Origin: Parabacteroides faecalis
GTDB taxonomy: Bacteria; Bacteroidota; Bacteroidia; Bacteroidales; Tannerellaceae
Length of the DNA: 64,000 nt
Direction of reading: 5' to 3'
Assembly: GCF_022809355.1 (NCBI RefSeq)
Contig: NZ_JAKZMM010000006.1
Coordinates: 62,001-126,000 of the forward strand
The position numbers and the translations under genes are program-made. This document shows, piece by piece, positions 7,077 through 17,029 of the stretch. The number at the start of each line of letters is the position of its first letter. Position 1 is the first letter of the stretch. A model generated the notes under the pieces. The model saw only the letters and a list, made by a program, of their open reading frames with translations, had not been told where the DNA came from and did no database searches.

Positions 7077-9845
7077 ATGAAGCTATTCCTTATAGATGCG
7101 TATGCATTGATTTATCGTTCGTATTACGCTTTTATCAAAAATCCAAGGATCAACTCTAAGGGTGTAAATACATCTGCCGTTTTTGGCTTTATCAATACAT
7201 TGGAAGATGTTCTGAAGCGTGAGCAACCTACGCATATCGCTGTCGCTTTTGATCCGAAAGGTCCGACTTTCCGTCATGAAGCATTTGAACAGTACAAAGC
7301 ACAACGGGAAGAAACTCCGGAAGTCATCCGTCAGTCGGTTCCTGTCATTAAAGAGGTCATTCAGGCTTATCATATTCCAATTCTGGAAGTACCATATTAT
7401 GAAGCCGACGATGTGATCGGAACAGTGGCTAAACAGGCCGCAGCGAATGGATTTGAAGTCTATATGATGACTCCCGATAAAGATTATGGGCAGTTGGTTG
7501 CAGATCATATTTATATGTATCGTCCGAAGTTTGGTGGCGATTATGAAGTATTGGGCGTTTCAGAAGTATTGGAAAAATATCAGTTGCAGTCGACGGAACA
7601 AGTCATTGATTTGCTCGGTCTGATGGGTGATACTGCTGATAATATTCCGGGTTGTCCGGGTGTTGGTGAGAAGACGGCGCAGAAGCTGTTAGCCGAGTTT
7701 GGTTCGATCGAGAATCTGTTGGCAAATACGGATAAACTGAAAGGTGCGCAGAAGAAGAAAGTCGAAGAGAATGTAGAGCAGATCCGTTTCTCCAAGTTTC
7801 TGGCAACGATCAAGACGGATGTGCCGATTACTTTTGATGCTGAACTGTGTAAGCGGGTCGCACCAGACGAGGACCGTTTGGTTGAACTTTATACAGAGTT
7901 GGAGTTTAAGACTTTTATTAACCGGCTTAAAGGCGAATCTTCGGTGGTATCTTCTTCCAAAGAGCCTAAAGCCGCGGTTCAATATGACTTATTTGCTACC
8001 GAACCTGTGGTAGAATCGGAAGTCTCTTCATTGGCAGATATCAATACGATGCCTCACTCCTATTATCTGGCAGATACGGCAGAGAAACAAATCGCTTTAT
8101 GTGAGCAGTTGTTACAGGAGAAATCGTTTGCCTTTGATACGGAAACAGAAGGTCTGGATCCATTGACGGCTGGTTTGGTCGGTATGTCTTTTGCTATTCG
8201 GGAACAGGAAGCCTGGTATGTTCCGGTTCCGGCAAATCGGGAAGAAGCAACTGATATTGTTCTTCGGTTGGCTCCTGCCTTACAACATCCGGAGATTGAG
8301 AAAGTCGGTCAGAATATCAAGTTTGATATCTTGGCTTTACGGAAGTATGGCGTTCGGGTGAAAGGTCCGTTATTCGATACGATGCTCGCTCATTATCTGC
8401 TGAATCCGGAGTTGCGTCATGGCATGGATTATCTGGCGGAGACTTATCTGAAATATAAAACGGTTCCGATTGAAGATCTAATTGGTCCGAAAGGGAAGAA
8501 ACAGGCTTCTATGCGGACAGTTCCGATCGAACAGATTAAGGAATATGCAGCTGAAGATGCGGATGTGACATTACGGTTGAAACATTACTTTGCTCCATTG
8601 CTGAAACAAGAAGGTTTGGAATCTTTGTTCTTTGAGATGGAAATGCCTTTGATTTATGTATTGGCAGAAATGGAAGCAACGGGTGTGAAACTGGATACAA
8701 ATGCCTTGAAACAGTCATCAGAAGTCCTGAGCCAGCAGCTGACTGCTTTGGAAGAATCTATTTATGATTTGGCCGGGCAATCATTCAATATTAATTCCAC
8801 CAAACAAGTCGGTGAGATCTTGTTTGATAAGTTGAAACTGGATGAAAAGGCGAAGAAAACTAAAACCGGTGGTTATAGTACCAGTGAAGAAGTTTTGGAA
8901 AAGATTCGGGGTAAACACCCGATCGTTGACAAGTTGTTGGAATATCGTGGAATCAAGAAACTGCTGAGTACGTATATCGATGCGTTGCCGGCTTTGATTC
9001 ATCCGGAAACCGGAAAGATTCATACCTCGTTCAATCAGGCTGTAACGGCTACCGGACGATTGAGTTCTACCAATCCGAACTTGCAGAATATTCCGGTGCG
9101 GGATGAATTGGGGCGTGAGATCCGGAAAGCTTTTATTGCCGACGATGATGACTGTATTTTCTTCTCGGCCGATTATTCTCAGATTGAATTACGTTTGATG
9201 GCCCATTTGAGTAATGATCCACACATGGTAGAAGCCTTTTGTAGCGGAGCAGATATTCATGCTGCTACGGCTGCCAAGATTTATGGTATTCCGGTAGAAG
9301 AAGTCACCAGCGACATGCGTCGGAAAGCTAAGACGGCCAATTTCGGTATTATCTATGGAATCTCTGTCTTTGGTCTGGCCGAACGGCTCAGTATTCCAAG
9401 AGCGGAATCCAAGGAATTGATTGATGGTTATTTCCAGACTTATCCCCGGATTAAAGAATATATGGAAGAGAGTATTCGTGTAGCCAAAGAAAAAGGTTAT
9501 GTTGAAACCTTGTTCAAGCGGAAACGTTTCTTGCCGGATATTAATTCGCATAATGCGATTGTACGTGGCTATGCCGAACGAAATGCAATCAATGCGCCTA
9601 TACAGGGAAGTGCAGCTGATATTATCAAGTTGGCGATGATCCGAATTCATCAGCGGTTTGAAGCGGAACATCTGAAAAGCCGGATGATTCTGCAGGTACA
9701 TGATGAGTTAAACTTTAATGTACGGAAAGAAGAGTTTGACCGCGTTAAGGAAATCGTTTTGGATTGTATGGAGCATGTCCTGCAACTTCGGGTTCCTTTG
9801 ATTGCGGATTGCGGTGAAGGGAAAAACTGGCTGGAAGCACATTAA
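7077..9845 (+). CDS. polA: DNA polymerase I
   Basis: PolA fills gaps in repair and removes Okazaki primers. The 922 residues show all three domains: the N-terminal 5'-3' exonuclease (LIDAYALIYRSYYAF, then EADDVIGT and DLLGLMGDTADNIPG), a proofreading 3'-5' exonuclease that looks intact because it keeps the metal ligands in FDTETEG (D354, E356), and the polymerase domain with TGRLSSTNPNLQNIP, SADYSQIELR (motif A), RRKAKTANFGIIYG (motif B) and LQVHDELNF (motif C). It is transcribed alone, divergent from the isoprenoid gene. The start is the only ATG next to the conserved nuclease N-terminus. Confidence 0.97.
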   Translation: MKLFLIDAYALIYRSYYAFIKNPRINSKGVNTSAVFGFINTLEDVLKREQPTHIAVAFDPKGPTFRHEAFEQYKAQREETPEVIRQSVPVIKEVIQAYHIPILEVPYYEADDVIGTVAKQAAANGFEVYMMTPDKDYGQLVADHIYMYRPKFGGDYEVLGVSEVLEKYQLQSTEQVIDLLGLMGDTADNIPGCPGVGEKTAQKLLAEFGSIENLLANTDKLKGAQKKKVEENVEQIRFSKFLATIKTDVPITFDAELCKRVAPDEDRLVELYTELEFKTFINRLKGESSVVSSSKEPKAAVQYDLFATEPVVESEVSSLADINTMPHSYYLADTAEKQIALCEQLLQEKSFAFDTETEGLDPLTAGLVGMSFAIREQEAWYVPVPANREEATDIVLRLAPALQHPEIEKVGQNIKFDILALRKYGVRVKGPLFDTMLAHYLLNPELRHGMDYLAETYLKYKTVPIEDLIGPKGKKQASMRTVPIEQIKEYAAEDADVTLRLKHYFAPLLKQEGLESLFFEMEMPLIYVLAEMEATGVKLDTNALKQSSEVLSQQLTALEESIYDLAGQSFNINSTKQVGEILFDKLKLDEKAKKTKTGGYSTSEEVLEKIRGKHPIVDKLLEYRGIKKLLSTYIDALPALIHPETGKIHTSFNQAVTATGRLSSTNPNLQNIPVRDELGREIRKAFIADDDDCIFFSADYSQIELRLMAHLSNDPHMVEAFCSGADIHAATAAKIYGIPVEEVTSDMRRKAKTANFGIIYGISVFGLAERLSIPRAESKELIDGYFQTYPRIKEYMEESIRVAKEKGYVETLFKRKRFLPDINSHNAIVRGYAERNAINAPIQGSAADIIKLAMIRIHQRFEAEHLKSRMILQVHDELNFNVRKEEFDRVKEIVLDCMEHVLQLRVPLIADCGEGKNWLEAH

Positions 9846-9890
9846 GTCAATGTAGATGTAAAGAAACACGTAACTTAAATTATAATAGGA

Positions 9891-12302
9891 ATGAAACACT
9901 GGGTATGTCGGGGCAGATGGCTGCTCCTTGGTTTGTTGTTGGCCGGAGGTTTGCAGGCACAAGACAAGCTGTTGAAGACGCGCGATGCGCAAATTACATT
10001 GAACGAACAAGGATACTATGCTTCTATTCAGGTAAACCAGCAAGAGATTTTACAGGGGAAACAATATCCTGTGGTCTCGGTTGGTACGGATGGAAAAATG
10101 ATTTTACCGACATCGATGAAGGCTTCGGGCAATCAATTGAAGCTGACGATGGCTGATGGCGGGAAGATCACTTTGCGATATAAAGAATCGGATGCTTGTA
10201 TTCGGTTGGAAGCCGTATCGGTTCCACAGCAATATGATGTGTTAGTCTTTGGCCCGGTAGGTGTTAAGATTGACGATGTCGTAGGTGAAGTGGTAGGTGT
10301 GGCTCAAGGTGATGGTTTGGCTTTTGGTATGCAGGCATTGAATATCAAGACGACAGCTGGTATTCCGGACGGATATGTGGAATCAATTGCCGAACAGTTT
10401 AATTATACAGGTGAACCGACTTCTTTGTCGGTTAGTACGTTGTTGGGATATAAACAGGCTGCTACGAAGACAACAGACGGAACTGTTTTCCAGTTGGCTG
10501 CCCGACGTCGTGACCGGGAAGAATTCCGCCAGGTACAACAAATCAAACAGTCGTGGACATTGCCGGTAGAAGGAGAAGATGGTCCGATTAAAGGGGCTGC
10601 TGTCGGACTGTTCGGTTGTAAGCAGGCGGATGCTTTGGAAAGGATTGGTGAGATCGAAGTGGCTGAAGGTCTTCCCCACCCGATGCTGAACGGAGAATGG
10701 GCAAAGATGTCTCGTGAATCGATGAAATCGTATTTAATCTCCGATTTCACCGAGAAGAACTTTGATCAGACTTTGGCAAAGGCGCAGATTGCCGGCTTTG
10801 ATTATGTCTATCACGAAGGACCGTTCCTCGATTGGGGACACTTTAACTGGAATCCTAATTTTGCGGCTGAAGGTGATGCCGGAGTCAAGAAGATGGTTGA
10901 TAAAGCAAAGGCGTTGGGCATCGGTGTCGGCGTGCATACGCTGAGTAACTTTACGACAACGAATGATGCTTATGTGACACCTGTGCCTTCCAAACATTTG
11001 CTGAAACAGGGAAAACTGACTTTGGTCTCTCCGATCAATTCGGAACAAACGGATATCCTGATTCAGAAATCGGAACTGTTTGCCATGCCATTGACCTTGA
11101 ATGCGCTGCAGATCGAGGATGAGTTAATTTCATTCGGCTCTGTAGAAGATAAGGGCGGGCAGATGTTATTGAAAGGTTGTAAGCGTGGCGCTTGGGGAAC
11201 AACGGCAGCTGCGCATGATGTTAAACAGCCTTTGTATAAATTGTGGGATTATCCTTATAAGACCTTGTTTCCGGATCTTACTTTACAGGATGCTTTCTCC
11301 GATCGTCTGGCTGAGATTATGAACAAGACCGGTATTTGTCAGATCTCTTTCGATGGTTTGGAAGGTTGTTCTTATACGGGGCAGGATGAATATGCGATGT
11401 CTCGTTTTGTAACCCGTTTCTTTAATCAGGTCAATCATCCGTTACGCAATGATGCGAGCCGACTAAGTCATAACACATGGCATATTCATACTTATACCAA
11501 TTGGGGTGAACCTTGGGGCGAAGCCATGCGTACCGGACAAGTAGAAAGCCGTATCAAGAATCAGGCCTTTTATCAGCGGAATCTTTTCCCACGAATGTTG
11601 GGTTGGTTCCTGATTCGTCTGGCCGATCGCCGGCAGGAATGTACATCGTTGGAAGATCTGGAATGGGCCATGTCGGAAGCAGCCGGCTTTGATGCGGGTT
11701 ATGGTATGACGATTCGCAGCAATACATTCCGTCGTCATGGGCAGATCGACCGTTTGTTGCAAGCTATCCATGATTGGGATTATCTGCGCGAGCAGCAGGC
11801 TTTCACTGAAGAACAGAAGGCTCGCCTGCGTGATCCGCTGACGGAATGGCATCTGGAGAAATTGGATGAGAAGAACTTTAACCTGTATCCATTGTATATC
11901 TCGAAACATTTTACCTGTAACTTGGGAGAAATGCAACCGGGACAACCGGGCGGTTCGGATTGGTCGTGGACGACTCCTTACGAAGGTCCGTTTGCAATCC
12001 GCCTGAAAGTGGATGGCGATGGTACGATCAAAGATCCGAAGTTTACGACTCCGAATGGTGTGATCAAATTCCCTTGTGAAATTTCCGACCGGCAGTACTT
12101 GCTTTATACGTTCGATGGGAAGGCAGTCGTGACGGATAAGAATTATAATGTAATCGAAGAAGTCCAACCGGAAGGTGTCTCCCATATTCCGTCGGGTTCG
12201 TCGGCTGTCTCTTTCTCTTGTGAATCGTTGGGCGAAGATCCGGTAGATGTAATCATCCGTTACATCACAAAAGGAACTCCTGAGAAGATCACGGTTCAAT
12301 AA
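9891..12302 (+). CDS. Secreted large protein, probable TIM-barrel carbohydrate-active enzyme, family not recognised
   Basis: The 803-residue protein begins with a type I signal peptide (RGRWLLLGLLLAGGLQAQ). An N-terminal beta-rich portion (about 25-260) resembles the sandwich of glycoside hydrolases. The middle has barrel-like segments: DYVYHEGPFLDWGHFNW, LGIGVGVHTLSNF, ISFDGLEGCSY and WHIHTYTNWGEPWGE, rich in aromatic residues and carboxylates that could line a sugar-binding cleft. The C-terminal part is again beta-rich. I do not recognise the family, so no substrate is assigned. It stands alone, 45 nt after polA and followed by an inverted repeat. A polysaccharide lyase or a non-carbohydrate role is not excluded. 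Confidence 0.7.
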   Translation: MKHWVCRGRWLLLGLLLAGGLQAQDKLLKTRDAQITLNEQGYYASIQVNQQEILQGKQYPVVSVGTDGKMILPTSMKASGNQLKLTMADGGKITLRYKESDACIRLEAVSVPQQYDVLVFGPVGVKIDDVVGEVVGVAQGDGLAFGMQALNIKTTAGIPDGYVESIAEQFNYTGEPTSLSVSTLLGYKQAATKTTDGTVFQLAARRRDREEFRQVQQIKQSWTLPVEGEDGPIKGAAVGLFGCKQADALERIGEIEVAEGLPHPMLNGEWAKMSRESMKSYLISDFTEKNFDQTLAKAQIAGFDYVYHEGPFLDWGHFNWNPNFAAEGDAGVKKMVDKAKALGIGVGVHTLSNFTTTNDAYVTPVPSKHLLKQGKLTLVSPINSEQTDILIQKSELFAMPLTLNALQIEDELISFGSVEDKGGQMLLKGCKRGAWGTTAAAHDVKQPLYKLWDYPYKTLFPDLTLQDAFSDRLAEIMNKTGICQISFDGLEGCSYTGQDEYAMSRFVTRFFNQVNHPLRNDASRLSHNTWHIHTYTNWGEPWGEAMRTGQVESRIKNQAFYQRNLFPRMLGWFLIRLADRRQECTSLEDLEWAMSEAAGFDAGYGMTIRSNTFRRHGQIDRLLQAIHDWDYLREQQAFTEEQKARLRDPLTEWHLEKLDEKNFNLYPLYISKHFTCNLGEMQPGQPGGSDWSWTTPYEGPFAIRLKVDGDGTIKDPKFTTPNGVIKFPCEISDRQYLLYTFDGKAVVTDKNYNVIEEVQPEGVSHIPSGSSAVSFSCESLGEDPVDVIIRYITKGTPEKITVQ

Positions 12303-12321
12303 TCATACTACTTCTCCCCTA

Positions 12322-12401
12322 TTTTAACCCCTCCAAAACTCGCGTATTTCGGGCCGACGGTCAGGTTGCTTCCGAATTTTCGAGTTTTGAAGGGGTTAAA
12401 T
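12322..12401. repeat. Long interrupted inverted repeat downstream of the secreted-enzyme gene
   Basis: Arms 12322-12342 and 12381-12401 pair over about 20 bp with one or two mismatches (TTTAACCCCTCC matched by GAAGGGGTTAAA). Inner bases ATTTCGG and CCGAATT extend the stem. It begins 20 nt after the upstream stop codon, so it may act as a terminator or 3' stabiliser, although the following T-run is interrupted. Confidence 0.6.
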
Positions 12402-12549
12402 TGTCTATTTTTGCTTGTAATAGTTTTATAACTAGTGGAATAGATTCTACAAATCTGATTCTGGTTTTAGAACTGTTTTTTGAGGCCTGATTGATACAAA
12501 AGAAGGCTTTTCTGTAAAAGAAATGAAAGAATAGATGAATTCTATTTTG

Positions 12550-12633
12550 TTCGCCCATGCTGATTATATATTCGCCCACGCTGAATATATAATCTCCGCC
12601 GTCGAATATATGTTCGCCGTGGGCGAATAAAGA
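12550..12633. repeat. Four-unit 21-bp tandem array
   Basis: Four consecutive 21-nt units start at 12550, 12571, 12592 and 12613. The first two are nearly identical (TTCGCCCATGCTGATTATATA and TTCGCCCACGCTGAATATATA); the third and fourth diverge, and the fourth contains the palindrome TTCGCCGTGGGCGAA. Read on the minus strand, the units give a seven-residue pattern (GEHIFDG, GDYIFSV, GEYIISM), which explains an open frame there that is probably not a gene. The rest of the 469-nt gap is AT-rich and holds the promoter box of the next gene. Confidence 0.8.
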
Positions 12634-12716
12634 TTTCTTTATTATTAACAAATTATTAACCTATTATAATATATATATATATACTGAGGATATTTTCTTT
12701 CTATTTTTGTAAATAC

Positions 12717-12724
12717 TACCTTTG
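12717..12724 (+). promoter_or_regulatory. -7 box for the TlpA-like lipoprotein gene
   Basis: TACCTTTG matches TAnnTTTG and is followed by a 47-nt leader to the ATG. Upstream DNA is very AT-rich. A spaced TTTG -33 element is not clear. Confidence 0.5.
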
Positions 12725-12771
12725 CCTGAAACGAGTGGCAGTATTAATTTGAACTATTAAATAAAGATACC

Positions 12772-14223
12772 ATGAATGGAAGTAGAAAAATGCAGAAGGC
12801 TGTTTGTGCTTTTCTTTTAGGAACAACCTTGTTCTCTTGTTCAGATCAGAAAGAAATCCAAATCACCGGAACCGTACGGAACTTGAACGGCGGGATGATC
12901 GTTTATCAGCAATCTATTGCCGGTATGATGAATTCGAAAACGGTAGATACATTACAAATCCAAAGCGATAGTACATTTACATTGACTTTACCGGCCAAAG
13001 ATAATGAACGGGTGAATTTCATTTGGTATGGAAAGGCGGTATTGGGTTCGGTTATATCGAAAGGAGGAAAAATACAATTGGATGTGGATGCAACGGCGCA
13101 AGAACCTTTGACTATCCAAGGAGTGGATGAAAAAGAAGTTGCCGTTTCTCGATTGCTTAATCAGCTGAATGCCGATGTATGGGATTTGCGTGCCCGCCGT
13201 GGCGACCGTTGGCAGATAGCTAAAGATACGGTTGCGACATCTGTTGCCCAAAAGCTGAAAGATGATGCAGCTTCTATGGAGTCGCAATTGGCAGGTTTGG
13301 ATAAAGACTTGCAGGAAAAAGCCCGACAAGATATACGGATGCAGCTGTTACTGGCTTTTCAGAACCAGACGATGGGTGCATTTTATCGGACATCGGAAGC
13401 AACAAGGCAGGAGTGGTTTACCGAGTTGGAGCAGATGACGGCCTTTTGCGTCTTGGATAATCCGAACAGTACTTTTAGTCCGGCCTTTTATGATGTGGTT
13501 TCCAATGAAATAGGCATCCGATATTATATGCGTCAGGAACCTATGCCGGAAGGTGTAGAAAATAGTATTGGTTTGATGTATTACAGTTTTGAACATCGTT
13601 TACAGGGCAAGGCACAAGAAGCAGCTATGGCCCAGCTTTTCTTGGAAGATCAGGAAAGGCAGATGAACGATCCGAAGATGCCGGTTTATGCCGAACGTTT
13701 CCTGCAATTATATCCGGAAACTCTCTGGCAACCGTTGGTACAGGAAGCAATGGAAAAGAACCGGGCATTTAATCAAACCCGGATTCCGGAAGATATTCAT
13801 TTCCCGGATGTCTCGCAAGCAAAAACTTTCCAGGATATAATTGCACCGTATAAAGGAAAAGTGATCTTTATGGATATTTGGGCAACATGGTGTGGTCCGT
13901 GTCGTGATTCATTTGCCTTTGTAAAACCGTTACAGGAATATGCTCAGGAGAAAGACATTGTTTTGCTGTATCTCTCAATTGATAATCCGGAGGCTGAGGA
14001 GAAATGGAAGAAGATGGCTGCTCATTATGATTTGAAAGGGGAACATGTCCGCATTCAAGAGGCTTTCAAGCAGGAGATTTATGATACGTTTGGTTCGAAT
14101 GGCGCCTTGTATATTCCACATTGTGTGATTATTGGCAAAGACGGAAAGATCCGTCAGAAAGTAGCGGCTTCGCCGGAGAAGATGGATGAGTTGAAGAAAC
14201 AATTGGAAGAAGCAGCTAAATAA
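12772..14223 (+). CDS. Thioredoxin-like TlpA/ResA-family lipoprotein with DUF4369-like N-terminus
   Basis: This is a periplasmic or membrane-anchored thiol-disulfide oxidoreductase. It has a lipoprotein signal ending in TLFSC, so the cysteine near residue 24 is probably lipidated. The N-terminal beta-rich domain (ITGTVRNLNGGMIVYQQS) resembles the DUF4369 domain common in Bacteroidetes TlpA proteins, followed by a helical middle. The C-terminal thioredoxin fold carries WCGPC (redox cysteines 374 and 377) in FMDIWATWCGPCRDSF. It is 483 residues long and 6 nt upstream of the MG2-like gene, so the two are probably an operon. Substrate proteins are unknown. Confidence 0.88.
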   Translation: MNGSRKMQKAVCAFLLGTTLFSCSDQKEIQITGTVRNLNGGMIVYQQSIAGMMNSKTVDTLQIQSDSTFTLTLPAKDNERVNFIWYGKAVLGSVISKGGKIQLDVDATAQEPLTIQGVDEKEVAVSRLLNQLNADVWDLRARRGDRWQIAKDTVATSVAQKLKDDAASMESQLAGLDKDLQEKARQDIRMQLLLAFQNQTMGAFYRTSEATRQEWFTELEQMTAFCVLDNPNSTFSPAFYDVVSNEIGIRYYMRQEPMPEGVENSIGLMYYSFEHRLQGKAQEAAMAQLFLEDQERQMNDPKMPVYAERFLQLYPETLWQPLVQEAMEKNRAFNQTRIPEDIHFPDVSQAKTFQDIIAPYKGKVIFMDIWATWCGPCRDSFAFVKPLQEYAQEKDIVLLYLSIDNPEAEEKWKKMAAHYDLKGEHVRIQEAFKQEIYDTFGSNGALYIPHCVIIGKDGKIRQKVAASPEKMDELKKQLEEAAK

Positions 14224-14229
14224 ACGACG

Positions 14230-16830
14230 ATGTTTTTACGTAGGCTCATAAGAAGAGGTATTGGATTGCTGGGGTCGTGCTGGTTTATTTCGGTTGGTGC
14301 ACATTCGATTCCGGACAGTATTGCTGTCCGCTTACAAGGTTTTGCCTCTGCTTTGGAACAATTCGGAAAGGCTTTGCCTCAGGAAAAGGTGTATCTACAC
14401 TTTGATAATACCAGCTATTACCAAGGTGATCCGATTTGGTTTCAGTGTTATGTCGTGACTTCCGAATTTAATCAGCCTACAGCGTGGAGTAAGACGTTGT
14501 ATGTGGAGTTATTGAATCCCGGAGGCGAGATTGTTTCCAGACAGATTTTACCAATCCGAAACGGCCGTTGTCAGGGGAATTTTACGTTGACGCAATTGCC
14601 TTTCTATTCCGGTTTTTATGAGATGCGTGCTTATACCAAATATATGTTGAACTTTGGAGAGGCAACCATCTTCTCTCGTATTTTCCCGGTGTTCGACAAA
14701 CCGGATTCGGAAGGCGATTATACCCAAAAAGAAATTTGCCGGCATCCGGGAAAGTATCCGCAGAAACGGGAAAAAACCAAGAAAGAAAAGAAACTGAATC
14801 TCCGCTTTTATCCTGAAGGAGGAACGTTGATTCGTGATGTTCCGGTGCGGGTTGCCTTTGAAGCGACCGATGCTTTCGGTAATCCGGTGGATATCTCCGG
14901 TTGTATCTTGAATAAAGAGAAAGAGGTTGTTTCGACTTTCCGGACAGGCCACGAAGGAAAAGGTGTTTTTACCTATGTAGCTGATACGGAAGAAGGGAAG
15001 GCGGAAGTGGTTTGGCAGGATAAGAAATATCGCTTCTCTTTGCCGGAAGCTCAAGAACAGGGCTTCGCTTTTTCGGTAGACAATCTAAGTAGTCCGGATA
15101 GCTTGGCTATTACGGTACAGAAGAACCGTTTTACGCCGGCTCAGGTATTGGGAATGGCAGTTATGAGCCGGGGTAAATTATATAATTTCTGCATGCTGAC
15201 GGTCAAGAGAAATCAACCTTTCTCTTTCCGATTGGATAAGAAGAATTTACCGGCAGGTGTGTCTCAATTGGTCTTGTTTGATAAAGCCGGACAGGTTTTG
15301 GCAGATCGTCTGGTTTTTGTCGGGAAGCCGGATACCTTGTCGTTGGCTGTTCGGACGGATAAAGAACAGTATCTTCCGTATGATTCAATAGGTATTTCTT
15401 TCGAGGTGAACGATTCACAAGGAAAGCCGGTACAAACGCCCTTGTCGGTGTCGGTTCGGGACGGCTGGGAAGAAGTGGAAAACAGGCATTCGATGTTGAC
15501 GGATCTGTTGCTGATGTCGGAAATCAAAGGTTATGTGCGCCGCCCTTCCTGGTATTTTGAGTCGGATGATACGTTACATCGTCGGGCATTGGATGAATTG
15601 TTGATGGTACAAGGCTGGAGACGTTATGAATGGAAACATTGGGCTGGTGTGGAACCGTTTGAGCTGAAGTATTTGCCGGAGCAGGGAATCGAATTGCACG
15701 GTCAGGTCGTTTCGATGGTTCGCAGTAAGCCACGTCCGGATGTACAAGTAACTTCTTTTCTGACGAAACGAGGCGAAGAAGACAATCCGACGAATCAGCA
15801 TACACCTTACTTTGATGTTTTTACTACGGATAGTTTGGGAAGATTCTCTTTCATTTCTCAGGTGGAAGGAAAGTGGAATCTGATTCTTTCCGTTTCTGAG
15901 AAGGGAAAGAAGAAAGATCATCGGATTGTTCTGGACCGGGTGTTTCATCCGGAGCCTCGGAAATATCCGATGGCAGAATTGCAGGTACATATTGCAGGAG
16001 ATGAAAAGGTCTCTTTGCCCGATACACTGCCGAATGATACCGTATTTCTGCAAGAAAGTGTGGAGCAGTTGTTCAAGACGTATGAAGACTCTCTGCGGAA
16101 ACTAGGAATGGACGAAAAGATTCATCGTATCGATGAAGTTGTAGTCAAGGCTAAGAAGCAGGATAAAGCAGCCGAAGTTTATAAAGCCCGGACCAAGTCG
16201 ATTGCTTATTATGATGTTGCTTCCGAAATAGACGATATTCAAGACCGTAATGGTTTTATCGGCGATGATATTCATGAACTGATGATCAATATGAACTCGG
16301 AGTTCTATCGGATGCATAGTCCAAGCGGGCAGGAATATCTTTTCTATAAGGGAAAAATGGTACTCTTTTCGATCAATTACGAACGTACTTATCATAATGA
16401 AATGGATTATAATAAATATCGCCTGCTTCCTTTAGAGGCGATCAAATCCGTTTATATCAGCGAAGACTATGGAACGATTTGCCGGTATGCCGATCCGCGT
16501 TTTACTCCGATGAATATTGATAAGTTATATCGGTGTGTTGTCTTGATCGAAACTTATCCGGAAGATCAAATCTCGGTGAAAGGCGGGAAAGGTGTGCGCA
16601 AAACCTGGCTGGAAGGATATAGTGAAGTAAAAGACTTCTATCAGCCCGATTATCGCGTACTGCCGAAAGAAAATGATTATCGTCGTACCCTTTATTGGAA
16701 TCCGGCACTGCCAACGGATGAAAAGGGAAAGGCTTTTATCCGTTTTTACAACAACAGTCGTTGCCAATCTCCACGGATCACGGTTGAAACTCTGACGGAA
16801 GATGGCAAAATTGGAGTCTTCCAGCAGTGA
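14230..16830 (+). CDS. Large exported MG2 / TonB-plug-like domain protein
   Basis: The 866-residue exported protein contains a macroglobulin MG2-like beta domain near residues 45-150 (EKVYLHFDNTSYYQGDPIWF), further beta-sandwich segments, a carboxypeptidase-regulatory-like segment (ELHGQVVSMVRSKPRPDVQV), and near residue 635 a stretch like a TonB receptor plug (RIDEVVVKAKKQ). It ends with an alpha-2-macroglobulin-like strand pattern (PTDEKGKAFIRFYNN). No TonB beta-barrel follows, so it is not a receptor. Such proteins are common in Bacteroidetes, often near TlpA genes, with unknown roles at the cell surface. The N-terminus (LLGSCWFISVGAHS) is a plausible signal peptide. It overlaps no gene and has no obvious terminator. 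Confidence 0.75.
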   Translation: MFLRRLIRRGIGLLGSCWFISVGAHSIPDSIAVRLQGFASALEQFGKALPQEKVYLHFDNTSYYQGDPIWFQCYVVTSEFNQPTAWSKTLYVELLNPGGEIVSRQILPIRNGRCQGNFTLTQLPFYSGFYEMRAYTKYMLNFGEATIFSRIFPVFDKPDSEGDYTQKEICRHPGKYPQKREKTKKEKKLNLRFYPEGGTLIRDVPVRVAFEATDAFGNPVDISGCILNKEKEVVSTFRTGHEGKGVFTYVADTEEGKAEVVWQDKKYRFSLPEAQEQGFAFSVDNLSSPDSLAITVQKNRFTPAQVLGMAVMSRGKLYNFCMLTVKRNQPFSFRLDKKNLPAGVSQLVLFDKAGQVLADRLVFVGKPDTLSLAVRTDKEQYLPYDSIGISFEVNDSQGKPVQTPLSVSVRDGWEEVENRHSMLTDLLLMSEIKGYVRRPSWYFESDDTLHRRALDELLMVQGWRRYEWKHWAGVEPFELKYLPEQGIELHGQVVSMVRSKPRPDVQVTSFLTKRGEEDNPTNQHTPYFDVFTTDSLGRFSFISQVEGKWNLILSVSEKGKKKDHRIVLDRVFHPEPRKYPMAELQVHIAGDEKVSLPDTLPNDTVFLQESVEQLFKTYEDSLRKLGMDEKIHRIDEVVVKAKKQDKAAEVYKARTKSIAYYDVASEIDDIQDRNGFIGDDIHELMINMNSEFYRMHSPSGQEYLFYKGKMVLFSINYERTYHNEMDYNKYRLLPLEAIKSVYISEDYGTICRYADPRFTPMNIDKLYRCVVLIETYPEDQISVKGGKGVRKTWLEGYSEVKDFYQPDYRVLPKENDYRRTLYWNPALPTDEKGKAFIRFYNNSRCQSPRITVETLTEDGKIGVFQQ

Positions 16831-17029
16831 TTATAATGTGGAAAGTTTATTTATCCATGGGTGTATGAGATATGATAATAATCTTTTCACTTATCTTTTC
16901 TAAAGCTTTCCGCTGTTCTGTGTTGAAGTTTATAATCCAAATAATTATGTACGCAAAGTAAACAGACTGTGTACGGAATAAATAATGAAAATCTTTTTAT
17001 CATACAATTAAAAGTCGTTCTTTAATCAA

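Noticed and set aside
11463-12299. 278-codon minus-strand ORF
   Set aside because: Long, but antisense to the 803-residue secreted protein, with no recognisable motifs.
12361-12651. 96-codon minus-strand ORF
   Set aside because: It runs through the 21-bp array, and its repeating GEYIFSV-like text follows from the repeat; no start context or family.
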